A stretch of DNA of 64,000 nt from Vibrio ezurae NBRC 102218 (GCF_000467185.1 NZ_BATM01000008.1:186001-250000), one strand, 5' to 3'; positions 43,091-52,795 are shown, counted from the first letter of the stretch. The notes: generated from the sequence alone by a model not told the origin. Numbers and translations are program-made.

Positions 43091-45379
43091 ATGACTTCTT
43101 ACAGAAGAAAATGGGTAAGTGACCCAGCATTTAAAATGTTTAAGAAAGTGCTGCCACCATTGTCTGATACTGAACGTGAAGCCATGGAGGCCGGTAGTGT
43201 TTGGTGGGAAGGTGATTTATTTTCAGGTGCACCTGATTGGAATAAGCTGCATGCCTACCCAAAGCCCACTTTAACTGCTGAAGAACAAGATTTTATTGAT
43301 CATCAGGTTGAAACCTTATTAGACATGATTGATGACTATCAAATTGTGCAAAAGGACCGAGATTTACCAAAACCTGTCTGGGATTATTTAAAAAAAGAAC
43401 GCTTCTTTTCGTTAATGATTTCCAAGCAGTACGGCGGACGAGAATTTTCTTCTTTAGCGAATTCAACGGTAGTGACCAAAATTGCTTCTCGCAGTATTAG
43501 CGCTGCGGTTACTGTCATGGTGCCAAACTCTCTGGGACCGGGCGAACTGTTATCCCATTATGGAACAGATGAACAAAAGTCATATTGGCTTCCAAGACTT
43601 GCCGTGGGTGATGAGATCCCATGTTTTGCACTAACAGGGCCAGAAGCGGGTTCTGATGCTGGCGCGATTCCTGATACTGGATACGTGTGTTACGGCGAAC
43701 ATGAAGGACAGAAAGTACTTGGTATCAACCTAAGTTGGAACAAACGCTACATTACCTTGGCGCCTGTGGCAACAGTGCTCGGTCTTGCCTTTAAACTAAA
43801 AGATCCAGAAAACCTACTCAGTAAAGGCACCGATCTTGGTATCACTTGTGCATTGATTCCAACCTCTCATGCTGGTGTTGAAAATGGCGAACGTCACGAT
43901 CCTTTGGGCTTGGCTTTTATGAACGGTCCGACTCGTGGTAAAGATGTATTTATTCCAATGGACTGGCTAATTGGCGGCGCAGATTACGCGGGCAAGGGAT
44001 GGCGCATGCTCGTGGAATGCTTGTCAGCAGGGCGCGGTATTTCGTTACCTGCACTTGGAACCGCTGTCGGACATTTGACGGCAAAGACCACTGGTGCATA
44101 TTCATTAGTGCGTAAACAGTTTGGTTTGTCTATTGGACGCTTTGAAGGCGTCGGTGAAAGTTTGGGCCGTATTGGCGGATTGACTTACCTTCTTGAAGCA
44201 AGTCGAACCTTGACTACGACCGCATTAGATAGTGGTGAGAAACCGGGAATCGTCACTGCGATTGCCAAATACCATATGACAGAAATGGGACGGACCATTT
44301 TAAATGATGCTATGGATATTCATTCTGGGCGTGCGATTCAACAAGGTCCAATGAATTATCTGTCACACCCTTATAGCGGTATTCCGGTTGCCATTACCGT
44401 TGAAGGCGCCAATATTCTTACCCGAAATTTAATGATTTTTGGTCAAGGGGCAACACGTTGTCACCCTTATGTGCTCAGTGAGATGGAGCTGGCTTCTGAC
44501 AGTGATATTGAAAGTGCATCGGCTAAGTTTGATTCTTTATTGTTTAAACACATTGCTCATGCAACCAAAAACAGCCTAGGAGCATTGAGTGCTGCGTTAA
44601 CCGCTTCAGCGTTTATCTCCGCGCCGGTGTCAGGTAAAACCAAATCCTATTACAAGGATATGACTCGTTTAAGTCGTGCGTTGGCTGTGAGCTCGGATTT
44701 TGCGATGTTAACGCTTGGTGGTGAGTTAAAAAGAAAAGAGCTTATTTCGGCTCGACTAGGGGATTTACTCAGCTACTTGTATTTGGCTTCGGCAGCATTG
44801 AAACGTTATCAGGATGAAGGTCAGCAAGAAAAAGATTTGCCTTTGTTACAATACGCTGTTGAGCACTGTTTATATCAAGGCGCAAAATCTCTGCAAGAAG
44901 CGTACGATAATTTCCCCGTCAGTTGGGCAAAATATGCGATGAAAGCACTAGTCTTCCCGCTTGGTAACCGTTTTGTGCCACCGAGTGATGAACGTACCTT
45001 ACAAGTCGCTAAGTTACTGATGGAGCAAGGGGAGCATCGTGAGCGTTTGACGAAACTGTGTTATGTCAGTGATAAAGAAGACGATGCGGTTGGGATTATG
45101 GAGCGAGCCTTTGATGCTATGTTATCGGTTGCGCCCATAGAGAAAAAGATCACCGAAGCGATTAAAGAGAAGAAAATCGATAAGAAGCAGTCACTACAAG
45201 AGAAGCTCAGTATGGCTAAGATGCTCGGGATCTTATCGCAAGAAGAGGTCAATAAAGTGCTTGAGGCGGATAAACTGCGTTACCGAGCCATACAGGTCGA
45301 CCATTTCAGTCATGACTTTGCTGAGGTGCGAACCCAAAGACAATCCGGTATTCGTCCTGTTGACGACGACGCCGCTTAA
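43091..45379 (+). CDS. fadE: Acyl-CoA dehydrogenase FadE (without N-terminal membrane segment)
   Basis: First step of fatty acid beta-oxidation: FAD-dependent oxidation of acyl-CoA to trans-2-enoyl-CoA. The 762 residues are homologous to E. coli FadE (814), but the start MTSYRRKWVSDPAFKMFKKV aligns near E. coli residue 63, so the hydrophobic N-terminus of FadE is absent. Motifs: WWEGDLFSGAPDWNKLHAYP, VPNSLGPGELLSHYGT, CFALTGPEAGSDAGAIPDTG (FAD/substrate), SWNKRYITLAPVATVLGLAF, and the VEGANILTRNLMIFGQG region near the catalytic Glu. A good ribosome site (AAGGGAAAGGAT) precedes the ATG. It is co-directional with psrA, 28 bp apart. Confidence 0.94.
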   Translation: MTSYRRKWVSDPAFKMFKKVLPPLSDTEREAMEAGSVWWEGDLFSGAPDWNKLHAYPKPTLTAEEQDFIDHQVETLLDMIDDYQIVQKDRDLPKPVWDYLKKERFFSLMISKQYGGREFSSLANSTVVTKIASRSISAAVTVMVPNSLGPGELLSHYGTDEQKSYWLPRLAVGDEIPCFALTGPEAGSDAGAIPDTGYVCYGEHEGQKVLGINLSWNKRYITLAPVATVLGLAFKLKDPENLLSKGTDLGITCALIPTSHAGVENGERHDPLGLAFMNGPTRGKDVFIPMDWLIGGADYAGKGWRMLVECLSAGRGISLPALGTAVGHLTAKTTGAYSLVRKQFGLSIGRFEGVGESLGRIGGLTYLLEASRTLTTTALDSGEKPGIVTAIAKYHMTEMGRTILNDAMDIHSGRAIQQGPMNYLSHPYSGIPVAITVEGANILTRNLMIFGQGATRCHPYVLSEMELASDSDIESASAKFDSLLFKHIAHATKNSLGALSAALTASAFISAPVSGKTKSYYKDMTRLSRALAVSSDFAMLTLGGELKRKELISARLGDLLSYLYLASAALKRYQDEGQQEKDLPLLQYAVEHCLYQGAKSLQEAYDNFPVSWAKYAMKALVFPLGNRFVPPSDERTLQVAKLLMEQGEHRERLTKLCYVSDKEDDAVGIMERAFDAMLSVAPIEKKITEAIKEKKIDKKQSLQEKLSMAKMLGILSQEEVNKVLEADKLRYRAIQVDHFSHDFAEVRTQRQSGIRPVDDDAA

Positions 45380-45394
45380 TTAGACGGTAACAAT

Positions 45395-45425
45395 AAACCC
45401 CGTAAACGGAAAGTTTACGGGGTTT
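45395..45425. terminator. Terminator between convergent fadE and DUF3943 genes
   Basis: 13-bp stem AAACCCCGTAAAC (45395–45407) / GTTTACGGGGTTT (45413–45425), then TATTTT on the plus strand. Confidence 0.88.
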
Positions 45426-45476
45426 TATTTTGCGTGAAAATCAAGCACTCACCAGCGCTCTAGTCTACAGTGGGAA

Positions 45477-46367
45477 CTAGAAAGTCAATGTCATCTGCAT
45501 ACCAATAAATTGACGATCGTAAGGCGCTCCAGCATCGAGGGCAAACACCGCGGCATCTTGATAGCCAAACCAAGGGTTAGTGACAAATTGTGCGTTTGCG
45601 TCTCCACCCCAAGCATCGGTTATCCAATAGTGGATCTTGCCGACTGGGTTTAAAAAGAACAAAGAGATCCCACCCATCGTTTCAGAACCCAATACTTTGC
45701 CTCCGCTGGCAAGAATGCTTTGCTCTCCTTGTAACATGAGTTCACCGACAACGGCACCAAATACAGGAGTGACGAAAATATCTTGCCAAGAGGGGACTTC
45801 GGCGAACGCTTCAACACCATATTCCCAAAAGAACGTAGACATAGTAAAAGAGTAGGCAAAGGATTCAAATTCATTAAAGCCGGCGTGTCTGGCCGCTGTG
45901 TAATACACGCCACCAAAGTAAGGGTGCATAATGTAATTTAAGACATGCTCATCTCTATCCCAAACAGGCCCATCTTTGACGTTTTGAACCCACTTGTCTC
46001 CTAAACGAGCCAGATCTCTATCATCTTCATCCCACTTAGTAATACTTTCTGGAAGTAGAGTCATGAGTCCAACAGTTACAACGCTTAAGCCTAATATGGT
46101 GTAGGTTTGTTCAGCGAGGTAATCCCAATCTCTAGTATCGGATATGGTATAGTGCATTGGATATGAGTTTGCTGGATTGTCTAGCGTTAACTCATGGTGA
46201 TCCAATGACATAGCATAATGATTTGTATGTTCCCTCATACAATATTGGTATGCATTATTACAACTTGATTCATAAGAGAGTTCGATGTGGCGGCTTGTGT
46301 CGTATTCGGCATAAGCGGCACTGCTCAATAGTGTGAGTAACGATGTAGCAAACTGTTTAAGTTGCAC
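45477..46367 (-). CDS. DUF3943-like outer membrane/periplasmic protein
   Basis: 296-residue protein with a signal peptide (about 1–20, LLTLLSSAAYA). It resembles the DUF3943 group, which is of unknown function. Features: a hydrophobic helix (about 88–108, YTILGLSVVTVGLMTLLPE), WDRDEHVLNYIMHPYFGGVY, a stretch of Ala/Phe-rich segments (ESFAYSFTMSTFFWEYGVEA), VPSWQDIFVTPVFGAVVGEL, and a closing QFIGMQMTLTF whose final Phe suggests an outer-membrane strand. The N-terminal 60 residues contain two Cys (SSCNNAYQYCMRE) that may form a disulfide. It stands alone, convergent with fadE. The family call is moderate. Confidence 0.65.
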   Translation of the reverse strand: MQLKQFATSLLTLLSSAAYAEYDTSRHIELSYESSCNNAYQYCMREHTNHYAMSLDHHELTLDNPANSYPMHYTISDTRDWDYLAEQTYTILGLSVVTVGLMTLLPESITKWDEDDRDLARLGDKWVQNVKDGPVWDRDEHVLNYIMHPYFGGVYYTAARHAGFNEFESFAYSFTMSTFFWEYGVEAFAEVPSWQDIFVTPVFGAVVGELMLQGEQSILASGGKVLGSETMGGISLFFLNPVGKIHYWITDAWGGDANAQFVTNPWFGYQDAAVFALDAGAPYDRQFIGMQMTLTF

Positions 46368-46551
46368 CCAAATGCTCCATGCAAATTAATTCGATCTGTT
46401 TCACAATTATCTCTTATTTTAAGGTTAAATAAAACAATAACTTAACATTAAGTTGCATTTCGACTCATCAAGCAATGTATTGATGGAACTTATTATTAAC
46501 AATAATGCAACCTAAGAGAGTTGAATCCAGACACAAGCTGAGTGAAAAATA

Positions 46552-47823
46552 ATGATGAAGACACTTGAAGAATACCCATTATCACAGCAATCGGACGCTA
46601 GCGTGCCACGCATTGCAATGTTGAGCACCGGAGAAGAGGTGTTGTTTGGCGATATTGTCGATACTAATGCCAGTTGGTTGTCGTCATACTTATTTGAGCA
46701 TGGCTTTCAAATGACCACACGAACGACGGTTGGGGATTCGTTACAAGCGATTTCACACAGTTTATCAGCGCTTGCTCTGGAGCATGACATCGTTATTGTT
46801 AACGGCGGTTTGGGGCCAACCAGTGACGATATGACAGCAGAAGCGGCAGCGCATTGTGCGGGTGTAGGATTAGAGCTGCATGATGAGTGGGTCGAGAGAA
46901 TCAAACAGATGTTTGCACAGTGGCAAAGACCTATGCCTGAGTCCAATATCAAACAGGCGATGTTACCTAAAGGCAGCACACTTTTGGACAATCCACGGGG
47001 AACGGCTTGCGGCTTTCGCTGTGAAATTAATGGGGCGCTTTGTTATTTTACCCCAGGAGTACCACATGAATTTAAATCGATGGTCAATCAGCAGATTGTT
47101 CCTGACATGTTAGCTCGCTTTAATGGTGTTGAACAAAAACAAATTCATCGCATTTATACGTTTGGTCTTTCGGAGTCGGGTATTGCAAATCAAATTGAAC
47201 TACTCGATCGACCTGCAAAGGTGACCATGGGTTATCGTTCTGCACTGCCGTTTATTGAAGTTAAGGTGTTTTACTCGGAACTTGATCCGCAAGTTGAACA
47301 GTTTTTACATCGCGTAGAGCACGATCTACAGGCCAATATCGTATCGATTAATATGGATATTAGAGACAAGACATTGGCATTACTTAAGCAGCGTCAATGT
47401 CATCTTAATATCTTTGATCATTCGACTCATGGCTATTTACATCAATGGCTGGCAAAGGCCGCTACTGCGCAACAAGTGGTGGTGAATTCTGTCAATGTAG
47501 CGCACCGTGCAAGTGAGGCTCCTAATCAGGACTCACAGCAGATGTTGGAGCAGCGATACAGTCAGTACTCTTTTGAGAGAGTGGGCGGACATGGGCTGCT
47601 TATTTTAGATATGCCCAGTGGTGGTGTTCAAATTACACTGGAAGATCAGTGTAATATATTATCTCAAACAATTGATTTTAAAAGAGATTATAGTCAGAAG
47701 GCAAGAAGTGTAGTGATTTCTGCTATTGCCATCGATATGCTACGCCGTCACTTAGAGTCAAAAGAGCGATTTGCAAACTATGGAAATGTGACCAGAGTCG
47801 CGTCCAGCATAAAAAAACTGTGA
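46552..47823 (+). CDS. CinA-like protein (MoCF-type domain, NMN deamidase-related)
   Basis: 423-residue protein of the CinA N-terminal (COG1058, E. coli YfaY-type) group. The first half carries the MoCF fold: RIAMLSTGEEVLFGDIVDTN, IVIVNGGLGPTSDDMTAEAA, LDNPRGTACGFRC and YFTPGVPHEFKSMV. CinA-type enzymes hydrolyse ADP-ribose and/or deamidate NMN. Here the C-terminal half (about 270–423) is divergent from the usual PncC deamidase domain: the region starting TLALLKQRQCHLNIF is recognisable, but the catalytic pattern is not. This fits the annotation 'CinA family nicotinamide mononucleotide deamidase-related protein'. The start is ATG ATG at 46552. Alone, with about 200-bp gaps on both sides. Confidence 0.85.
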   Translation: MMKTLEEYPLSQQSDASVPRIAMLSTGEEVLFGDIVDTNASWLSSYLFEHGFQMTTRTTVGDSLQAISHSLSALALEHDIVIVNGGLGPTSDDMTAEAAAHCAGVGLELHDEWVERIKQMFAQWQRPMPESNIKQAMLPKGSTLLDNPRGTACGFRCEINGALCYFTPGVPHEFKSMVNQQIVPDMLARFNGVEQKQIHRIYTFGLSESGIANQIELLDRPAKVTMGYRSALPFIEVKVFYSELDPQVEQFLHRVEHDLQANIVSINMDIRDKTLALLKQRQCHLNIFDHSTHGYLHQWLAKAATAQQVVVNSVNVAHRASEAPNQDSQQMLEQRYSQYSFERVGGHGLLILDMPSGGVQITLEDQCNILSQTIDFKRDYSQKARSVVISAIAIDMLRRHLESKERFANYGNVTRVASSIKKL

Positions 47824-48039
47824 CATTTATCGCAATGTTAAATGAGTTTCAAATTTGGCCAATAGGAACAGTCATTCTATTATAACGTTTTGTTCTAAGG
47901 TTTAAGTTATTGATTTTTATCGTCATTTAACGTGATTTTAACTTTAGAATATTCCACTACTTCCTGTCTATGCAACTGAGCTTATAATGGTGGTTCGTTT
48001 TTATAAACACGCTTATATGCACTGTCAGGGAGGGGAGTT

Positions 48040-48375
48040 ATGCATAATCAATCTAGAATTGAGGTTTGGTATAAAGCGGGTACAGATCAGGTGTTGCTAG
48101 GGGAAGTTGAGAACTACGACTTAGTTAATCTGTTTGGTATGTGGCGTAATGTCTCTGTTCTAAATCGGGCTAAACTGAATAAGGAGCCAATGCAAAGTGC
48201 CAATTATCGACTCAAGTTATACGATGATGATGGGCACCTTATTGGGCGTAAAGATGTGTGTGAATCCGATGCTGAGCATATCCTAGGCAGTCACCATTGG
48301 ATGCTAAGGCAAAGTCGAAATCGCTTTGAACACTCAGAAGCTTTGTATCGATGGATCCCTGTCACTTCTGAGTGA
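48040..48375 (+). CDS. Small conserved-looking protein of unknown function
   Basis: I do not recognise this family. It is a 111-residue soluble protein with mixed charged and aromatic residues: IEVWYKAGTDQVLLGEVENY, LVNLFGMWRNVSVLNRAKLN, YRLKLYDDDGHLIGRKDVCE, and a C-terminal HHWMLRQSRNRFEHSEALYR. There is no signal peptide, membrane helix or clear motif; a single Cys is present. A strong ribosome site (AGGGAGGGGAG) before ATG 48040, normal codon use and a following terminator make it a real gene. It is convergent with yfaE and shares the terminator at 48496–48530. Confidence 0.7.
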   Translation: MHNQSRIEVWYKAGTDQVLLGEVENYDLVNLFGMWRNVSVLNRAKLNKEPMQSANYRLKLYDDDGHLIGRKDVCESDAEHILGSHHWMLRQSRNRFEHSEALYRWIPVTSE

Positions 48376-48495
48376 CATCAATAACCTATTATAGATATTC
48401 ACTTTACGAAAAGGTGATTCCTTTACCTTCTCTTAGCGTATCGTACCGATGATGAATCGCGTCAACGTTCCGCTATTAAACATCGTAAACAATAA

Positions 48496-48530
48496 AAAGC
48501 GCCCTTAACAGTGGATGTTAAGGGCGCTTT
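48496..48530. terminator. Bidirectional terminator between the small unknown gene and yfaE
   Basis: 15-bp perfect stem AAAGCGCCCTTAACA (48496–48510) / TGTTAAGGGCGCTTT (48516–48530), T and A runs on both sides. Confidence 0.9.
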
Positions 48531-48557
48531 TATCGGTTTTGCTGTTAAGCAACCATA

Positions 48558-48839
48558 TTAAGACGCAGAGCGTATTTCTTTATGAACAATGACATTATCA
48601 AGCTGAACATCCGATTTTGCTCTGCAAATACAAGGTAAAATCTCATCACTTTTTAAGTAGGCCATAGCAAAGCCAATGTATTCAACTTCACCGGAGCTTA
48701 GGGTGCAGCGACAAGCGCCACAGTGACCGTCTCTACAGTTAAACTCTGGCTTTAAGCCCGATGTTTCCATCGCCTCTAAAAGGGTAGTGTTTCTAGAGTT
48801 GACTAATTTTGTGACTTTATTGATGGTAACCTTATGCAT
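48558..48839 (-). CDS. yfaE: 2Fe-2S ferredoxin YfaE (ribonucleotide reductase cofactor maintenance)
   Basis: 93-residue plant-type 2Fe-2S ferredoxin that helps build or repair the diferric-tyrosyl radical of NrdB. Cluster Cys are at about 35, 40 and 43 (FNCRDGHCGACRC), with the fourth in LPCICRAKSD near residue 70–72. It lies 31 bp after nrdB on the same strand, the last gene of the nrdA–nrdB–yfaE unit, as in E. coli. All ligands are present. Confidence 0.95.
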   Translation of the reverse strand: MHKVTINKVTKLVNSRNTTLLEAMETSGLKPEFNCRDGHCGACRCTLSSGEVEYIGFAMAYLKSDEILPCICRAKSDVQLDNVIVHKEIRSAS

Positions 48840-48870
48840 TACTCTGCCTGTCGTATCTCAATTACAGTGT

Positions 48871-50004
48871 TTACAGCTCAAAATTCTCAAAATCGTCCGC
48901 AGACACTTCGTTGTCAATTTGTCCTACTAGGTAAGAGCTGATTTCAGCTTCTTGAGGGGCAACTTGAACATTGTCAGAAGACAACCATGCATTAATCCAT
49001 GGGATTGGGTTGTTGGTCGCACCTGGGTAAGCGGCATCTAAACCCACGGCTTGCATACGGATATTGGTAATGTATTCCACGTATTGACAAAGAATGTCTT
49101 TGTTAAGACCAATCATAGAGCCATCTTTAAATAGGTATTCTGCCCATTCTTTTTCTTGCTCGGCGGCCGCTTTAAAGAGATCGAAGCACTCTTGCTTACA
49201 TTCTTCGGCAATTTGCATGAAGCTAAAGTCGTCTTGGCCATTACGCAGTAAGTTGACCATGTGCTGAGTACCAGACAAATGCAATGCTTCATCACGGGCA
49301 ATCAGTTTAATGATTTTTGCGTTACCTTCCATAAGCTCACGCTCAGCAAAAGCAAATGAGCAAGCAAAGCTCACATAAAAGCGAATGGCTTCTAGTGCAT
49401 TGACTGACATTAGACACAGGTACAGTTTCTTTTTCAGCGTATGCAGATCAACCGTCACGGTTTCACCGTTAATTTGATGAGCACCTTCGCCGTAGCGATG
49501 GTAATCGTTCGTTGCTTCAATCAGGTCGTCATAGTAGTGCGCAATGTCTTTAGCACGCTTTAAAATATGTTCGTTTTCAACGATATCATCAAAAACCGTT
49601 GATGGGTCGTTTACGATATTACGGATAATATGCGTGTAAGAGCGTGAGTGAATTGTCTCAGAGAATGACCAAGTTTCAATCCAAGTTTCAACTTCTGGTA
49701 GTGAAACTAGCGGTAGCAATGCCACGTTCGGGCTACGACCTTGGATAGAATCGAGTAGGGTTTGGTATTTTAAGTTACTGATAAAAATGTGCTTTTCATG
49801 ATCAGGTAACTTGTTGTAGTCGATACGGTCACTCGAAACGTCCACTTCTTCAGGACGCCAGAAAAAGCTCAATTGCTTTTCAATCAGCTTTTCAAAAATC
49901 TCAAATTTTTGTTGATCGTAGCGCGCTACGTTGACAGGTTGGCCCAAAAACATAGGTTCTTTAAGCTGATCATTTTTGTTTTGAGTAAAGGTACTATAGG
50001 ACAT
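48871..50004 (-). CDS. nrdB: Class Ia ribonucleotide reductase beta subunit
   Basis: 377-residue R2 subunit carrying the diiron centre and stable tyrosyl radical (E. coli 376). The radical Tyr is at about residue 123 in [20 protein letters not shown], equal to E. coli Tyr122. Diiron ligands appear as the Asp of [12 protein letters not shown], Glu in SETIHSRSY, Glu in VENEHIL-type sequence, and [13 protein letters not shown]. The C-terminal peptide ([13 protein letters not shown]) binds NrdA. Together with NrdA it reduces ribonucleotides to deoxyribonucleotides aerobically. It is 69 bp after nrdA and 31 bp before yfaE. Confidence 0.98.
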   Translation of the reverse strand: MSYSTFTQNKNDQLKEPMFLGQPVNVARYDQQKFEIFEKLIEKQLSFFWRPEEVDVSSDRIDYNKLPDHEKHIFISNLKYQTLLDSIQGRSPNVALLPLVSLPEVETWIETWSFSETIHSRSYTHIIRNIVNDPSTVFDDIVENEHILKRAKDIAHYYDDLIEATNDYHRYGEGAHQINGETVTVDLHTLKKKLYLCLMSVNALEAIRFYVSFACSFAFAERELMEGNAKIIKLIARDEALHLSGTQHMVNLLRNGQDDFSFMQIAEECKQECFDLFKAAAEQEKEWAEYLFKDGSMIGLNKDILCQYVEYITNIRMQAVGLDAAYPGATNNPIPWINAWLSSDNVQVAPQEAEISSYLVGQIDNEVSADDFENFEL

Positions 50005-50073
50005 ACTTGCCTCGATTATTCCATAAGTTAAACAGCAAAGTAGGGGCGAATGTTCGCCCCTTCAGCTTAAATA

Positions 50074-52356
50074 TTAAATCTTACAACCGCCGCCTGCGCA
50101 GTCATCATCTTGTTCCACAACCACATCTTTTTGGTCGTCTTTCGCACCATCACGCGTGTTGTGATAGTAGAGTGTTTTTACACCCATCTTGTAGGCATTT
50201 AACAGATCACGAAGTAACAATTTCATCGGTACTTTACCACTGTCGTAATTGTTTGGATCGTAGTTGGTATTGGCTGAAATCGATTGGTCGACAAATTTCT
50301 GCATGATGCCAACGAGATTTAGATAACCGTCGTTGCTTGGAATATCCCATAGCAATTCATAGTTGTCTTTGTACTTGGTAAATTCAGGTACAACTTGCTT
50401 TAAGATGCCGTCTTTTGACGCTTTTACCGACACATAACCGCGTGGTGGTTCAATACCGTTGGTTGCGTTCGAGATTTGCGAAGAGGTCTCTGAAGGCATT
50501 AACGCCGTCAAGGTTGAGTTACGTAGACCGTGCTGTTTGATCTCTTGACGTAATGTTTCCCAATCGTAGTGCAGTGGTTCATCACACACTTGATCCAGTG
50601 AGCTCTTGTAAGTATCAATCGGTAAAATACCTTTTGAGTACGTAGTCTCATGGAATGATGGGCAAGCGCCTTGCTCTTTAGCCAAGTCAACCGAGGCTTT
50701 TAGCAAGTGGTATTGAATTGCTTCAAAGGTTCTGTGGGTTAACGCGTTACCTGAACCGTCAGAATACTTAGCGCCGTTTTTGGCTAAGTAGTATGCGTAG
50801 TTAATTACGCCGACACCTAAGGTGCGTCGGTTCATGGTAGAAATGCGCGCCGCAGGAAGTGGGTAGTCTTGATAATCCAGTAGGGCATCCAGCGCGCGAA
50901 TCACCAAATCAGAAAGCTCTGCAAGATCGTCAAGGCTATCAATGGCACCTAAGTTAAACGCCGATAACGTACAAAGGGCAATCTCACCGTTTTCATCTTC
51001 AACATTCGCCAATGGTTTGGTCGGTAGTGCAATCTCTAAACATAAGTTAGATTGACGAACAGGCGCGACTTTAGAATCAAACGGACTGTGCGTATTACAG
51101 TGGTCGACGTTTTGAATATAGATACGGCCTGTCGAAGCGCGCTCTTGCATCAAGATGCTAAATAGCTCAACCGCTTTAACTTGTTCTTGCTTAATGCTTG
51201 GATCGTTTTCGTATTGGGTATATAGACGCTCAAACTCATCTTGATCTTCAAAGAAGGCATCGTATAGCCCAGGAACATCAGATGGTGAGAATAGCGTGAT
51301 ATTGCCGCCGCTAATAAGGCGAGAATACATCAGTTTGTTTAGCTGTACGCCGTAGTCCATATGACGAACACGGTTTTCTTCAACGCCACGGTTGTTTTTT
51401 AATACCAGCAGGTTTTGTACTTCACCGTGCCATAGTGGGTAGAAGACCGTTGCTGCGCCGCCACGTACGCCACCTTGTGAACAACATTTGACGGCGGTTT
51501 GGAAGTATTTATAAAACGGGATACAACCCGTATGGAAGGCTTCACCATTACGGATTTCTGAGCCTAGAGCGCGGATGCGTCCAGCATTGATACCAATACC
51601 AGCACGTTGTGACACGTAGCGAACAATCGAGCTTGCAGTCGCGTTAATTGAATCTAAGCTGTCGCCACATTCAATCAGTACACAAGAGCTAAATTGACGA
51701 GTAGGGGTACGCACGCCAGCCATAATTGGCGTTGGTAGTGAAATTTTAAATAGAGATACCGCATCATAAAAACGACGAATGTAATCTAAACGGGTCTCTC
51801 TTGGGTATTTAGAAAATAGGCATGCGGAGACCAAAATATATAAAAACTGCGCACTTTCATAAATTTCTTTAGAAACGCGGTTTTGTACAAAGTATTTGCC
51901 TTCTAACTGCTTAACGGCAGCGTAAGAAAAGTTAAGGTCACGTCTGTGGTCGATGAACGAGTCCATCACCTCTAACTCTTCACGAGTGTAATCTTCTAAT
52001 AAATGCTTATCGTATTTGCCCGCATCCACCATTTTGCTTACGTGATCAAACAGCGTGGGTGGCTCATATTGGCCGTAGGCTTTTTTACGTAGGTGGAATA
52101 CCGATAAACGCGCCGCTAGATATTGATAATCAGGTGTTTCTTCAGAGATAAGATCGGCGGCCGCTTTGATCATCGTCTCATGGATATCAGAGGTCGTAAT
52201 CCCGTCATAGAATTGAATTTGAGATTTAAGCTCGACTTGAGAGACAGAGACATTATCTAAGCCTTCAGCTGCCCAAGTAATCACTCGATGGATCTTTTCA
52301 AGATCAATCGTTTCTTTGCGCCCATGACGTTTGGTGACGGTAAGTTTTTGATTCAT
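50074..52356 (-). CDS. nrdA: Class Ia ribonucleotide reductase alpha subunit
   Basis: 760-residue R1 subunit (E. coli 761). An N-terminal ATP-cone (MNQKLTVTKRHGRKETIDLE to about 95) provides overall activity control. Active-site and specificity motifs include RQFSSCVLIECGDSLDSINA (one of the redox Cys), CCSQGGVRGGAATVFYP, NLCLEIALPTKPL (the Cys that carries the thiyl radical) and MPSETSSQISNATNGIEPPR. The C-terminal CAGGGCKI pair shuttles reducing equivalents. ATG 52356 gives the family's MNQ start; a TTG 24 bp upstream is less likely. Its upstream region carries DnaA and NrdR-like boxes. nrdB and yfaE follow. Confidence 0.98.
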   Translation of the reverse strand: MNQKLTVTKRHGRKETIDLEKIHRVITWAAEGLDNVSVSQVELKSQIQFYDGITTSDIHETMIKAAADLISEETPDYQYLAARLSVFHLRKKAYGQYEPPTLFDHVSKMVDAGKYDKHLLEDYTREELEVMDSFIDHRRDLNFSYAAVKQLEGKYFVQNRVSKEIYESAQFLYILVSACLFSKYPRETRLDYIRRFYDAVSLFKISLPTPIMAGVRTPTRQFSSCVLIECGDSLDSINATASSIVRYVSQRAGIGINAGRIRALGSEIRNGEAFHTGCIPFYKYFQTAVKCCSQGGVRGGAATVFYPLWHGEVQNLLVLKNNRGVEENRVRHMDYGVQLNKLMYSRLISGGNITLFSPSDVPGLYDAFFEDQDEFERLYTQYENDPSIKQEQVKAVELFSILMQERASTGRIYIQNVDHCNTHSPFDSKVAPVRQSNLCLEIALPTKPLANVEDENGEIALCTLSAFNLGAIDSLDDLAELSDLVIRALDALLDYQDYPLPAARISTMNRRTLGVGVINYAYYLAKNGAKYSDGSGNALTHRTFEAIQYHLLKASVDLAKEQGACPSFHETTYSKGILPIDTYKSSLDQVCDEPLHYDWETLRQEIKQHGLRNSTLTALMPSETSSQISNATNGIEPPRGYVSVKASKDGILKQVVPEFTKYKDNYELLWDIPSNDGYLNLVGIMQKFVDQSISANTNYDPNNYDSGKVPMKLLLRDLLNAYKMGVKTLYYHNTRDGAKDDQKDVVVEQDDDCAGGGCKI

Positions 52357-52461
52357 TCGGTTTGATATCCATAACATCAATGCGCTAAGCCAAGCTTTTT
52401 AACATTGATGGAAATAATTGATGATTTTGTGATCTACATCCACCTCTTATATGAAGTGGAA

Positions 52462-52507
52462 CCACTACATATAGGGGTGTATCCCTTAGCGACTTACAAG
52501 ATAGTGC
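52462..52507. promoter_or_regulatory. Pair of NrdR-like boxes upstream of nrdA
   Basis: CCACTACATATAGGGG (52462–52477) agrees with the NrdR consensus ACACTATATATAGTGT at 12 of 16 bases; ACTTACAAGATAGTGC (52492–52507) at 9 of 16. Their 30-bp centre spacing fits the paired NrdR sites seen before nrd operons. The second box is weak. Confidence 0.5.
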
Positions 52508-52546
52508 GCTAGAGACAAATTTTCAAGTTAGACTTTAAATTAGCGT

Positions 52547-52566
52547 TGTGGATAAACAGTGGATGA
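52547..52566. promoter_or_regulatory. DnaA boxes upstream of nrdA
   Basis: TGTGGATAA (52547–52555) is a perfect DnaA box (TTATCCACA on the minus strand); AGTGGATGA (52558–52566) has two mismatches and the same orientation, 11 bp away. Paired DnaA boxes regulate nrdAB in E. coli. Confidence 0.7.
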
Positions 52567-52795
52567 AAAATTATGGGTTAGCGGTTACTTACCGATGAGT
52601 ATAAAGTGAAATTGGCTTAGCGTTTTTGGTGCATGCTCAATGCGTTAAAATCGAACGCCATGAAAAAAAATTTACTTGATCTTTATCAAAGAAATGGATC
52701 TGTTTCGTGCTGCGAACTTAAGCAAAAAAAAGCGAGAAACGTTGCATATTCGCACATTCATTTGCGTTGTTTAAGTTTTAAACGGTGGAGAAACA

